From the NCBI RefSeq assembly GCF_001761325.1, contig NZ_CP017478.1, positions 1,308,001 through 1,372,000 of the forward strand: 64,000 nt of DNA, given 5' to 3'. Shown in pieces: positions 42,983 to 52,074 of this stretch; positions within the stretch are counted from its first letter, which is position 1, and each line of letters opens with the position of its first letter. The stretch comes from Urechidicola croceus. GTDB lineage: Bacteria; Bacteroidota; Bacteroidia; Flavobacteriales; Flavobacteriaceae. The position numbers and the translations under genes were made by a program. The notes under the pieces were generated by a model. That model was given only the letters and a program-made list of their open reading frames with translations, did not search any database and was not told the origin of the DNA.

Positions 42983-45820
42983 ATGCGTACAGATTCTTTC
43001 GTTTTAAGACACATTGGTCCACGTCAAAATGATGTTGATGCAATGATTAAAAATATTGGTATAAACTCTCTAGATGAGTTAATAAATCAAACTATTCCGG
43101 ATGATATTCGATTACAAAAACCTCTAAATTTACCTGAGGCATTAAACGAATCTGAATTTGTAACTCACATAAAGGGTTTAGCAGCTAAGAATAAACAATT
43201 CGACACTTATATCGGCTTAGGTTACCACGCCACAATTACGCCTGCTGTAATCCAAAGAAACATTTTTGAAAATCCAAGTTGGTACACATCATACACTCCT
43301 TATCAAGCAGAAATTTCTCAAGGTAGATTAGAAGCATTATTAAATTATCAAACTATGATTGGTGATTTAACAGGTTTTGAATTGGTAAATTCATCACTAT
43401 TAGATGAAGGAACTTCAGCAAGTGAAGCAATGACTATGTTATTTGGCAATCGATCAAGAACACAAAAAAAAGTAAATGCGAATACTTTTTTCGTTTCTGA
43501 TGATATTTTACCTCAAACTGCTGATATACTAAAAACAAGAGCAACTCCATTAAATATAGAATTAGTTTTTGGCAATCATGAAACTTTTGAATTTACAGAA
43601 AATGTTTTTGGAGCAATTGTTCAATATCCAGCAAAAAATGGTGTTGTGAACGACTATACAGATTTTATTACAAAAGCACATGAAAATGATAGTAAAGTAA
43701 TTGTTGCTGCTGACTTATTAAGTTTGACACTTTTAAAATCTCCTGCAGAAATGGGTGCCGATGTTGCTGTTGGTACAACACAGCGTTTTGGTATTCCATT
43801 AGGATATGGAGGACCACACGCAGGGTACTTTGCTACTTCCGACACTTATAAAAGGTCAATGCCAGGTAGAATAATTGGTGTAACTGTTGATGCAGATGAA
43901 AACCGTGCTTTGAGAATGGCTCTTCAAACAAGAGAGCAACATATTAAAAGAGAAAAAGCAACTTCAAATATATGTACTGCACAAGTTTTATTAGCTGTTA
44001 TGGCAGGTATGTATGGAGTCTATCACGGTCCAAACGGATTAAAATATATTGCTGCTAAAATTCATAATCTAACAAAGATTTTAGATGAAAATCTAAAGAA
44101 AATTGGATTAATTCAAGAAAATAAAACATATTTTGATACTTTAAAAATAAAAGTTTCAAATATTGAAAAAGTGATTAAATTATCAGAAGAAAATGAAATT
44201 AACTTTTTAATAATTGATGATTCAACTATCGGAATTTCAATAAACGAAACTACAACCTTAAATCATATAATTTCAATTGTTACTGTTTTGGCAAATGCTG
44301 AATCAAAATTATTTGCTTTTGATACAAAATCCGAAAAACAAGTAATTCCAAATGAATTACTTCGCACCTCAACTTATATGCAACATGATGTTTTTAACAG
44401 TTACCATTCGGAAACAGAAATGATGCGATATATTAAAAAATTAGAACGCAAAGATATTTCATTGACAGATTCGATGATTTCATTAGGTTCATGTACTATG
44501 AAATTAAATGCAGCTTCTGAAATGCTACCTTTAAGTTATGGTAGTTGGAATAATATCCACCCATTTGTACCTATTGAACAAGCACAAGGATATCAAGAAT
44601 TATTTAAAGGTTTGGAAGCATCTCTAAATGAAATTACTGGCTTTTACGCTACATCTTTGCAACCGAATTCTGGTGCTCAAGGAGAGTATGCTGGACTAAT
44701 GGTCATCAGAGCATATCATAAATCTCGTGGTGATTCTCATAGAAATATTTGCCTTATTCCTTCTTCTGCTCATGGAACAAATCCTGCATCTGCAGTAATG
44801 GCTGGAATGAAAGTTGTTGTTACCAAAACTTCTGAAAATGGAAATATTGACGTTGAAGATTTACGTGAAAAGGCTGAATTACATAAGGATAATTTGGCTG
44901 CGTTAATGGTTACTTATCCATCAACACACGGTGTCTTTGAATCAGAAATAAAAGAAATTACACAAATCATTCATTCTAATGGAGGTCAAGTATATATGGA
45001 TGGAGCAAATATGAATGCTCAAGTTGGATTGACAAATCCGGCAACAATTGGTGCAGATGTTTGCCACTTGAATTTACATAAAACTTTTGCTATTCCTCAT
45101 GGTGGCGGTGGTCCTGGAGTGGGACCAATTTGTGTTGTTGAACATTTAGCCGAGTTCTTACCTTCAAATCCGGTTATAAAAACTGGAGGGGAAAATGCAA
45201 TAACAGCTATTTCATCTGCTCCTTGGGGCTCTGCCTTAGTTGATATTATATCCTATGCCTATATAAAAATGTTAGGTGCTGAAGGATTGACTCAAGCAAC
45301 AAAAATTGCTATTCTAAATGCAAATTATTTAAAATCGGAATTAGAAAAACACTATCCGATTTTATATGCTGGAGAAAAAGGTAGAGCAGCCCACGAAATG
45401 ATTGTTGATTTCAGACAATTTAAAGAAAAGGGAATAGAAGTTGTTGATGTCGCTAAACGATTAATGGATTATGGATTCCACGCACCTACACTTTCATTTC
45501 CTGTTGCGGGCACATTGATGATAGAACCAACTGAGAGTGAAAATAAAGCAGAGTTAGATAGATTTATATCAGCTATGGTTTCAATTAAAGAAGAAATTGA
45601 CAATTTTGATGCTGAAGATTCAGTATTAAAAAATGCACCACATACACAAGCAATGATTACTGCTGATGACTGGACACATTCTTATTCACGTCAAAAAGCA
45701 GCATTTCCTTTAGAATATATCAAAGAAAATAAATATTGGCCAACTGTTCGTCGTGTAAATGATGCTTATGGAGATAGAAACTTGATATGTTCTTGTAACC
45801 CTATTGAAGATTATATGTAA
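42983..45820 (+). CDS. gcvP: Glycine dehydrogenase (decarboxylating), P protein
   Basis: GcvP, 945 aa from the ATG at 42983 (MRTDSFVLRHIGPRQND). An in-frame ATG 14 codons upstream (42941) adds residues not typical of the family. This is the long homodimeric form, with both the GcvPA-like and GcvPB-like halves. The Schiff-base Lys is in CHLNLHKTFAIPHGGGGPG in the second half, and SLGSCTMKLN is near residue 510. It decarboxylates glycine and loads the aminomethyl group on lipoyl-GcvH. GcvT and GcvH are not in the window. The nudK start overlaps the stop as TAATG. Confidence 0.97.
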   Translation: MRTDSFVLRHIGPRQNDVDAMIKNIGINSLDELINQTIPDDIRLQKPLNLPEALNESEFVTHIKGLAAKNKQFDTYIGLGYHATITPAVIQRNIFENPSWYTSYTPYQAEISQGRLEALLNYQTMIGDLTGFELVNSSLLDEGTSASEAMTMLFGNRSRTQKKVNANTFFVSDDILPQTADILKTRATPLNIELVFGNHETFEFTENVFGAIVQYPAKNGVVNDYTDFITKAHENDSKVIVAADLLSLTLLKSPAEMGADVAVGTTQRFGIPLGYGGPHAGYFATSDTYKRSMPGRIIGVTVDADENRALRMALQTREQHIKREKATSNICTAQVLLAVMAGMYGVYHGPNGLKYIAAKIHNLTKILDENLKKIGLIQENKTYFDTLKIKVSNIEKVIKLSEENEINFLIIDDSTIGISINETTTLNHIISIVTVLANAESKLFAFDTKSEKQVIPNELLRTSTYMQHDVFNSYHSETEMMRYIKKLERKDISLTDSMISLGSCTMKLNAASEMLPLSYGSWNNIHPFVPIEQAQGYQELFKGLEASLNEITGFYATSLQPNSGAQGEYAGLMVIRAYHKSRGDSHRNICLIPSSAHGTNPASAVMAGMKVVVTKTSENGNIDVEDLREKAELHKDNLAALMVTYPSTHGVFESEIKEITQIIHSNGGQVYMDGANMNAQVGLTNPATIGADVCHLNLHKTFAIPHGGGGPGVGPICVVEHLAEFLPSNPVIKTGGENAITAISSAPWGSALVDIISYAYIKMLGAEGLTQATKIAILNANYLKSELEKHYPILYAGEKGRAAHEMIVDFRQFKEKGIEVVDVAKRLMDYGFHAPTLSFPVAGTLMIEPTESENKAELDRFISAMVSIKEEIDNFDAEDSVLKNAPHTQAMITADDWTHSYSRQKAAFPLEYIKENKYWPTVRRVNDAYGDRNLICSCNPIEDYM

Positions 45821-46401
45821 TGGCGAATGATAAAGTAAGAAATATTAAAATTGAATTATTATCAGACAATTGGTACACTTTAAATAAAGTATCTTTTGAA
45901 TATTTAAATAATAATGGTGAATGGGAAAAGCAAGAACGAGAATCTTATGATCATGGAAATGGAGCTGCTATTTTACTTTATAATACTAAGAAAAAAACAG
46001 TAATTCTTACTAAACAGTTTAGGATGCCATCATATTTAAATGGAAATGATGATGGCATGTCTATTGAAGTTTGTGCAGGGTTACTAGATGGTGATTCTCC
46101 TGAAGAATGCGCAATTAAAGAAGCAGAAGAAGAATCTGGCTATCGTGTAAAAAACATTAAAAAAGTGTGCTCTTCCTATATGTCACCAGGAGCAGTAACT
46201 GGAATTGTACACATGTTTATTGCTAAATATTCTGACTGTATGAAAGTTAGTGAAGGTGGTGGACTTGAAGAAGAAACTGAAAATATTGAAGTTCTAGAAT
46301 TATCTTTTACAGATGCTCTTAAAATGGTTGAGACAGGTGAAATTATGGATGGAAAAACTATAATATTACTTCAGTATGCACAAATACATAATCTTGTTTA
46401 A
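45820..46401 (+). CDS. nudK: NudK-type GDP-mannose/ADP-ribose pyrophosphatase
   Basis: 193 aa Nudix hydrolase of the YffH/AdpP group. The Nudix box runs from GLLDGDSPEECAIKEAEEE to SGYR (about residues 88-110), with the RExxEE-type glutamates read as KEAEEES. The ahead-lying ILTKQFRMPSY, and GAVTGIVHMFIAKY after the box, match GDP-mannose pyrophosphatase NudK. The gene overlaps the gcvP stop by one base. A sugar-nucleotide housekeeping role is likely; no metabolic link to glycine cleavage is obvious. Confidence 0.88.
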   Translation: MANDKVRNIKIELLSDNWYTLNKVSFEYLNNNGEWEKQERESYDHGNGAAILLYNTKKKTVILTKQFRMPSYLNGNDDGMSIEVCAGLLDGDSPEECAIKEAEEESGYRVKNIKKVCSSYMSPGAVTGIVHMFIAKYSDCMKVSEGGGLEEETENIEVLELSFTDALKMVETGEIMDGKTIILLQYAQIHNLV

Positions 46402-46483
46402 TGCTTTTCAATAGAATTAGTATCTGATTTTTAATAATTTCTTAAAAATACCATTTAACCTAAAAAAACATTCGATTTTCTTT

Positions 46484-46510
46484 ACACTTATTTTTAAAGT
46501 GTTATTTTTG
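46484..46510 (+). promoter_or_regulatory. pdhA promoter -7 element with an overlapping dyad
   Basis: TATTTTTG at 46503-46510 is a perfect -7 match, 28 bases before the pdhA ATG. Just upstream is the perfect inverted repeat ACACTT-N7-AAGTGT (46484-46489 and 46497-46502), placed where a repressor would block the promoter. No TTG at -33 was found. Confidence 0.5.
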
Positions 46511-46537
46511 CATACTTACAGATAATTCACATTTTTT

Positions 46538-47536
46538 ATGAAGGCAATTACTAAAGAAACTTATATAGATTGGTATAAAAACATGTTGTTTTGGAGAAAA
46601 TTCGAAGACAAACTAGCAGCAGTTTATATTCAACAAAAAGTAAGAGGATTTTTACATTTATATAATGGTCAAGAAGCCGTTTTAGCTGGTGCTTTACACG
46701 CAATGGACTTAACTCAAGACAAAATGATTACTGCATATCGTAATCACGTTCAACCAATTGGAATGGGTGTTGACCCTAAAAAAGTATTTGCAGAGCTTTA
46801 TGGAAAAGTTACTGGAACTTCAAAAGGAATGGGTGGTTCAATGCATATTTTTTCTAAAGAACACCGTTTTTATGGTGGTCATGGAATCGTTGGAGGTCAA
46901 ATTCCATTAGGTGCCGGAATTGCATTTGCAGATAAATATTTTGACAGAAAAGGAGTTACACTTACCTATTTTGGTGATGGTGCAGCTCGCCAAGGATCAT
47001 TACATGAAACATTTAATATGGCAATGTTATGGAAATTACCTGTTGTATTTATCGTTGAAAACAATGGATACGCCATGGGAACTTCAGTAGAACGTACTGC
47101 AAACCATACTGATATTTGGAAACTTGGTTTAGGGTATGAAATGCCTTGCGGACCGGTTGATGGAATGAACCCTGTTGCTGTTGCTGAAGCTATGCACGAA
47201 GCAATTGAAAGAGCAAGACGAGGTGATGGACCAACATTCTTAGAAATGAAAACATACAGATATAGAGGTCACTCAATGTCTGATGCACAACATTACAGAA
47301 CAAAAGATGAAGTTGCTGAGTACAAAAAAATAGATCCAATTACACAAATTTTAGACATCATTAAGGAAAAGAAGTATTTATCTGATGATGAAATAAGTGC
47401 AATAGAAAAAGATGTAAAAGATAGAGTGCTAGAATGTGTGAAATTTGCAGAAGATTCTCCATATCCTGAAACTCAACAATTATATGATATGGTTTACGAA
47501 CAGGAAGATTATCCATTTGTAAAACACAGAAATTAA
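46538..47536 (+). CDS. pdhA: Pyruvate dehydrogenase E1 component, alpha subunit
   Basis: 332 aa. The thiamine-diphosphate motif reads YFGDGAARQGSLHETFNMA, ending in ENNGYAMGT (about residues 145-185). The phosphorylation-loop equivalent YRYRGHSMSD and the early GQEAVLAGALHAM are typical of the acetyl-transferring E1-alpha. It is followed 29 bases later by the E2 gene. The E1-beta gene is missing here, as in other Flavobacteria where pdhB is placed elsewhere. Confidence 0.96.
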   Translation: MKAITKETYIDWYKNMLFWRKFEDKLAAVYIQQKVRGFLHLYNGQEAVLAGALHAMDLTQDKMITAYRNHVQPIGMGVDPKKVFAELYGKVTGTSKGMGGSMHIFSKEHRFYGGHGIVGGQIPLGAGIAFADKYFDRKGVTLTYFGDGAARQGSLHETFNMAMLWKLPVVFIVENNGYAMGTSVERTANHTDIWKLGLGYEMPCGPVDGMNPVAVAEAMHEAIERARRGDGPTFLEMKTYRYRGHSMSDAQHYRTKDEVAEYKKIDPITQILDIIKEKKYLSDDEISAIEKDVKDRVLECVKFAEDSPYPETQQLYDMVYEQEDYPFVKHRN

Positions 47537-47565
47537 TATATCAATAACCTTATAAAAAGAATATA

Positions 47566-49203
47566 ATGGCTCAAATTATAACAATGCCCAAATTAAGTGA
47601 TACAATGACGGAAGGAGTTGTAGCTAGTTGGTTAAAGAAAGTTGGAGACAAAATTGAAGAAGGTGATATCCTTGCAGAAATTGAAACCGATAAAGCAACT
47701 ATGGAATTTGAGGCTTTTGATGAAGGAACATTATTATATATTGGATTACAAGAAGGTGATACCGCACCTGTAGATTCTTTATTAGCAATTATTGGTGAAG
47801 AAGGCGAAGACTATTCTGCTTTGCTTAAACAAGGTAGCAATCCTACTACAGAAGAAACTTCAGAAAAGACTGAAGAAACTGCTGTTACTGAAACCGAAAC
47901 TAAAACAACTGAAACGACTTCATCAGAAGAAGCGTACCAAGTTCCTGAAGGAATAATTGTAGTTACTATGCCTCGTTTAAGTGATACTATGACGGAAGGT
48001 ACAGTTGCAACTTGGTTGAAAAAAGTTGGTGATGATGTAAGTGAAGGCGATATTCTTGCTGAAATTGAAACTGATAAAGCAACTATGGAATTTGAATCTT
48101 TTAACGAAGGTACTTTATTACATATTGGTTTACAAGAAGGAGATACTGCTGCAGTAGACTCTCTACTTGCTATTATTGGTGAAAAAGGTACCAATGTAGA
48201 TGATGTTATAAAAAACTTTAAAGTTACTGGCTCTACTACAAAAACAGAAGATAAACCTACACCTGTAAAAGAAGCACCAAAAGTGGAGAAAAAAGTAGAG
48301 GCAAAAAAAACAACACCAGTTGTTGCTAAGGCTCCAGTAAATAGTTCTAATGAGCGTATTGTTGTTTCTCCTTTAGCTAAAAAATTAGCAGAAGAAAAAG
48401 GCATCAACCTTAATAAAATACAAGGAACAGGAGATCACGGAAGAATTATCAAACGTGATATTGAAAATTACGAACCAGTTGCTGCTTCAGTTGCTGGAGT
48501 AAAATTTGTTCCTTCTGGAGTTGAAGATTTTGACGAAGTAAAAAACTCTCAAATGCGTAAAGCAATTGCAAGATCTTTAAGTGCTTCAAAATTCTCTGCT
48601 CCACATTATTACTTATCAGTAGAATTTGACATGGACAATGCTATGGCATTCCGTGCGCAGTACAACTCAATTCCAGATACTAAGATTTCATTCAATGATA
48701 TTGTTGTAAAAGCATGTGCATTGGCATTGAAACAGCATCCACAAGTAAACTCTCAGTGGTTTGATGACAGAATGCAATTGAACAATCATGTTCATATTGG
48801 TGTTGCTGTTGCTGTTGAAGACGGGCTTTTAGTTCCTGTTGTAAAATTTGCAAACGAGCAATCATTACCACAAATTGGAGCTGCTGTTAGAGATTTTGCT
48901 GGAAGAGCAAGAAAAAAGAAATTAACTCCAGATGAAATGCAAGGAAGCACTTTTACAGTTTCTAACCTTGGAATGTTTGGTATAGATACTTTTACGTCTA
49001 TAATTAATCAACCAAATTCTGCGATTTTATCTGTTGGAGCAATTGTTCAAAAACCAGTTGTTAAAAACGGACAGATAGTTGTTGGAAATACAATGAAGCT
49101 TTCATTAGCATGCGATCACAGAACAGTTGATGGTGCTACTGGAGCACTATTCTTACAAACACTAAAAGGTTTTATTGAGAATCCGGTAACAATGTTAGTT
49201 TAA
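47566..49203 (+). CDS. pdhC: Pyruvate dehydrogenase E2 with two lipoyl domains
   Basis: 545 aa dihydrolipoyl acetyltransferase. Two lipoyl domains: residues 1-80 with Lys43 and 130-208 with Lys171, both in EIETDKATMEFE. They are joined by a Thr/Glu linker; a Pro/Lys/Ala linker follows. The E1/E3-binding domain (about 265-302, VSPLAKKLAEEKGINLNKI) and the catalytic domain with DHRTVDGATG near 518 complete the enzyme. The two lipoyl domains are nearly the same in DNA around the Lys, suggesting sequence homogenisation. It forms the core of the complex with PdhA. Confidence 0.96.
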   Translation: MAQIITMPKLSDTMTEGVVASWLKKVGDKIEEGDILAEIETDKATMEFEAFDEGTLLYIGLQEGDTAPVDSLLAIIGEEGEDYSALLKQGSNPTTEETSEKTEETAVTETETKTTETTSSEEAYQVPEGIIVVTMPRLSDTMTEGTVATWLKKVGDDVSEGDILAEIETDKATMEFESFNEGTLLHIGLQEGDTAAVDSLLAIIGEKGTNVDDVIKNFKVTGSTTKTEDKPTPVKEAPKVEKKVEAKKTTPVVAKAPVNSSNERIVVSPLAKKLAEEKGINLNKIQGTGDHGRIIKRDIENYEPVAASVAGVKFVPSGVEDFDEVKNSQMRKAIARSLSASKFSAPHYYLSVEFDMDNAMAFRAQYNSIPDTKISFNDIVVKACALALKQHPQVNSQWFDDRMQLNNHVHIGVAVAVEDGLLVPVVKFANEQSLPQIGAAVRDFAGRARKKKLTPDEMQGSTFTVSNLGMFGIDTFTSIINQPNSAILSVGAIVQKPVVKNGQIVVGNTMKLSLACDHRTVDGATGALFLQTLKGFIENPVTMLV

Positions 49204-49227
49204 TAACATCTTAACATTATAGAATAT

Positions 49228-49260
49228 AAAACGCCTTTCTTTCGAAAGGCGTTTTTTTTT
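49228..49260 (+). terminator. Intrinsic terminator of the pdhA-pdhC operon
   Basis: Stem AACGCCTTTC / GAAAGGCGTT with loop TTTC, followed by T9. Strong rho-independent terminator 24 bases after the pdhC stop. Confidence 0.93.
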
Positions 49261-49387
49261 ATATGGTAGTACTAATTTTAGTTTATTTGATTTTATGAAT
49301 TATTATAACTAACTTTACTTATCGTCTTATAAATCAATACAATTACAGACTTTATCATACCATAGTGGCTAATTTTGAAACCATCTT

Positions 49388-50152
49388 ATGAAGTTTTTTA
49401 GAAAAATAAGGCATAAGCTTATTTTAGATAATAAAAAAACTCAATACCTAAAGTATGCTTTAGGAGAAATCATATTGGTAGTAATCGGGATTTTGATTGC
49501 ATTACAGATTAATAATTGGAATCAATCAATTAAGAATAAAAATTCTTTAAATGAATATTTAACAAAGATTAAATCCCACACATCTGAAGATATAGAACAA
49601 CTAGAAGAACTAGCAAAAGGAAGAAAGCAAATTGCTGACATCTGCAAAAAAGCACGAAATAGTATTTTAGATAAGACCGAAAATGACAATCTTTTTTTAT
49701 TTATGGCTAGTGGTTATGCTTTTGCCGATTACTATTTTAAACCAAATTCAGGCGGTTATGAATCATTAAAAAGTTCAGAATATTATGGTAAAATAAACAA
49801 TACTAAGCTTGATTCACTTTTAGCTAAATATCACGGCTTAGTAGATATTATTGCTGAAAATGAGCGAAGTTATAACCAATATACCGTTCACCAAGAGAAT
49901 TATCTAGATACTCAATTCGATAGATCACTTATTTTGGCTTCTGCTTTCATGTCAAGAGACTCTTTAGTCACTAAAGCTACTCCTCAGTCGGAATATGACC
50001 AAGTATTCAAGGAATATACCTCAAAACCATCTTATAGAAATGTTATTAGTTTAGCAGCGTGGCAATTTGACACAATGATTAACCAATATCATCAATTAAC
50101 AGAACTAGGACATCAGATTATTAAAGAAATAGATACTATAACTGAAGACTAA
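49388..50152 (+). CDS. DUF6090 family membrane-anchored protein
   Basis: 254 aa. The N-terminus has the DUF6090 hallmark: a basic start (FFRKIRHKLI), then KYALGEIILVVIGILIALQI followed by NNWNQ (residues about 22-47), which forms one membrane helix. The remaining 200 residues are helical and lie on one side of the membrane. The family is abundant in Flavobacteriia, often as accessory genes, and has no known function. It is 8 bases ahead of a serine hydrolase gene in the same direction. Confidence 0.85.
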   Translation: MKFFRKIRHKLILDNKKTQYLKYALGEIILVVIGILIALQINNWNQSIKNKNSLNEYLTKIKSHTSEDIEQLEELAKGRKQIADICKKARNSILDKTENDNLFLFMASGYAFADYYFKPNSGGYESLKSSEYYGKINNTKLDSLLAKYHGLVDIIAENERSYNQYTVHQENYLDTQFDRSLILASAFMSRDSLVTKATPQSEYDQVFKEYTSKPSYRNVISLAAWQFDTMINQYHQLTELGHQIIKEIDTITED

Positions 50153-50160
50153 AGAGAAAA

Positions 50161-51198
50161 ATGATAAAAAACAAAAAAGTCAAATGGACGGTGCGCATTT
50201 TATTATTGGTTGGAACCATAATTTCACTGTATTTCGTACCATGGCTTTTGGTAAAGGCTTGGGTACTACCACTACCAGATACGGTTCAGGAACAGTTAGA
50301 TGAAGCCATCGATCATGGTTTTGACGGAATGATTGTTTATATAGACCAAACTGGCAAACCACCTCAATATTATGCGGCAGGCTGGCACAATAGAGAATCT
50401 ATGACACCTGCCAATCCACACGCATTATTTAAAATTGCCAGTATTGGTAAACTTTATGATGCTGTGGCTGTGACCAAATTAGTAAGTGATGGACGACTAT
50501 CTCTAGATAAAACAATCGCTGATTACCTACCAGAACTTGTTGGAAGAATTGAAAACGCTGAGAAAATTACCTTAAGATTGATGATACAGCATAGAAGTGG
50601 CATTCCCAATTATACAGACGCTCCTAATTTTTGGGCTGCTCCAATAGGCTATGAAGAAAGTCTTGCATTGATTCTAGACAAGCCAGCCAATTTTGAACCT
50701 GATGAAGACTATGAATACTGTAATACAAATTATCTTCTCATTGGTAAGATAATGGATAGTGTACTTGGTTATAATAACTTTCAGTTCAAACAGGAAGAAA
50801 TTTTAACTCCATTAAATCTAAACAACACCTTTAGTTCATTGAGTGAAGTGAATATGGAAGATGTGATGAGTGGCTATCATGTAGGACATCCATTTGATTT
50901 AAAGACTGACGAATATGGTATGTTAGCCACAGCTGAAGACGTGGGTACTTTCCTTAGGGCTCTGAATGATGGATCATTGTTTGATTCAGGAGAACAGGAA
51001 ATATATTCTTCCATTTACGAATATGAACATTCTGGATGGGTTCCTGGATACCAGAGCTTTGCAAAATACCATAAAGATATTGATGCTGTTATTGTTGAAT
51101 TTTATAGTACTACCGACCCTAAACTGTACAATTGGAACTTATCAGAAATAATTAATAATAGAATTGTTAAAATAATTAGAAAGAAAAAAATAAAATGA
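50161..51198 (+). CDS. Serine hydrolase (class C beta-lactamase / EstB-like fold)
   Basis: 345 aa. One N-terminal membrane helix (about 10-30) anchors an outward-facing domain. The active-site Ser94-x-x-Lys97 is in KIASIGKLYD, the second motif Tyr186-Cys-Asn188 is in EYCNTNYLL, and the third is the HSG of YEHSGWVPGY near residue 283. This is the penicillin-binding-protein-like fold used by esterases, D-aminopeptidases and AmpC. The natural substrate is unknown, and beta-lactam resistance is not implied. It lies in a three-gene plus-strand run and overlaps the next gene by 4 bases (ATGA). Confidence 0.9.
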   Translation: MIKNKKVKWTVRILLLVGTIISLYFVPWLLVKAWVLPLPDTVQEQLDEAIDHGFDGMIVYIDQTGKPPQYYAAGWHNRESMTPANPHALFKIASIGKLYDAVAVTKLVSDGRLSLDKTIADYLPELVGRIENAEKITLRLMIQHRSGIPNYTDAPNFWAAPIGYEESLALILDKPANFEPDEDYEYCNTNYLLIGKIMDSVLGYNNFQFKQEEILTPLNLNNTFSSLSEVNMEDVMSGYHVGHPFDLKTDEYGMLATAEDVGTFLRALNDGSLFDSGEQEIYSSIYEYEHSGWVPGYQSFAKYHKDIDAVIVEFYSTTDPKLYNWNLSEIINNRIVKIIRKKKIK

Positions 51199-51932
51199 CA
51201 GTATTAGTAGTCGGTGCAAGTGGTGCAACAGGCAGACATTTAGTTACTCAACTTTTGCTAAAAGGAAATAATGTTAAAATCATTGTACGTTCAAATGAAA
51301 ATTTACCAAAATTTTGGAGTGAAGATAAAAATTTAGAAATTATTACTGCCAGCCTTTTAGAATTAAATGAAAAAGAATTGATTAAATATACTTCTAATTG
51401 TGATGCAATTGCATCCTGCTTGGGGCATAACATTACTTTCAAAGGTATTTATGGTCAACCAAGAAAACTTGTGACTGATGCAACTAAGAGACTTTGCAAT
51501 ACTATTAAAAATCATGCGCCGAGTAGCCCAATCAAATACGTTTTAATGAACACTTCTGGAAACAGCAATCGAGATTTAAATGAACCTATTTCATTTGCTC
51601 AAAAATGTGTTATTGGTCTTCTAAGATTGTTGTTACCTCCACATGTAGATAACGAAAAAGCAGCTGATTTTTTAAGAACTCAAATTGGTCAAAATAACGG
51701 GTATATTGAATGGGTGGCTGTTAGACCTGATGGTTTGATAAATGAAGAGGAAGTCACAGAGTATGAATCATATCCTTCTCCCATTAGAAGTGCAATTTTT
51801 AACGCTGGAAAGATAAGCCGAATAAATGTTGGGCACTTCATGGCAGAATTGATTAATGATAATGAACTATGGCATAAATGGAAAGGTCAAATGCCTGTAA
51901 TTTATTCTAAAACTTCTATATCAAACTCTTAA
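51195..51932 (+). CDS. NAD(P)H-binding SDR-like protein
   Basis: 245 aa. The N-terminal Rossmann motif is VLVVGASGATGRHLVTQLLL (about residues 3-22), the NmrA/atypical-SDR type with GASGATG. ASCLGHNIT near 73 and YVLMNTSGN near 115 follow the fold, and WVAVRPDGLI near 173 is the region after the active site. The YxxxK pair of classical SDRs is not obvious, so it may act as a sensor or reductase. Last gene of the accessory-looking run that starts with DUF6090. Confidence 0.85.
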   Translation: MTVLVVGASGATGRHLVTQLLLKGNNVKIIVRSNENLPKFWSEDKNLEIITASLLELNEKELIKYTSNCDAIASCLGHNITFKGIYGQPRKLVTDATKRLCNTIKNHAPSSPIKYVLMNTSGNSNRDLNEPISFAQKCVIGLLRLLLPPHVDNEKAADFLRTQIGQNNGYIEWVAVRPDGLINEEEVTEYESYPSPIRSAIFNAGKISRINVGHFMAELINDNELWHKWKGQMPVIYSKTSISNS

Positions 51933-51944
51933 AAATAAAAAACA

Positions 51945-52060
51945 CAGTGACTAACACCACGTATAATTGATGTCTAGTTCTCGCGGATTTTCTATTCTGT
52001 TTGTAATTGCTAAATTAATCGTTTAACTGAACACACCATTCATAAAACTGATGCGTATAA
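51945..52060. other. Non-coding segment after the accessory run, possible relic recombination site
   Basis: This intergenic stretch (containing AACACCACGTATAATTGATG and CTCGCGGATTTTCTATTCTG) is less AT-rich and differs in texture from other intergenic DNA in the window. From memory it is like repeated sequences that follow cassette-type genes in some flavobacterial genomes. I could not run a comparison, and the canonical attC core sites are not clear. Confidence 0.25.
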
Positions 52061-52074
52061 TCATTTAATACACA

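Noticed and set aside
47811-48407. 198-codon minus-strand open frame opposite pdhC
   Set aside because: Ser/Val-rich shadow of the lipoyl domains and linkers; no start context or homology.
50161-51198. Serine hydrolase as an antibiotic-resistance beta-lactamase
   Set aside because: Only the general SxxK / YxN / HxG fold is visible, which is shared with many esterases and peptidases; no resistance context.
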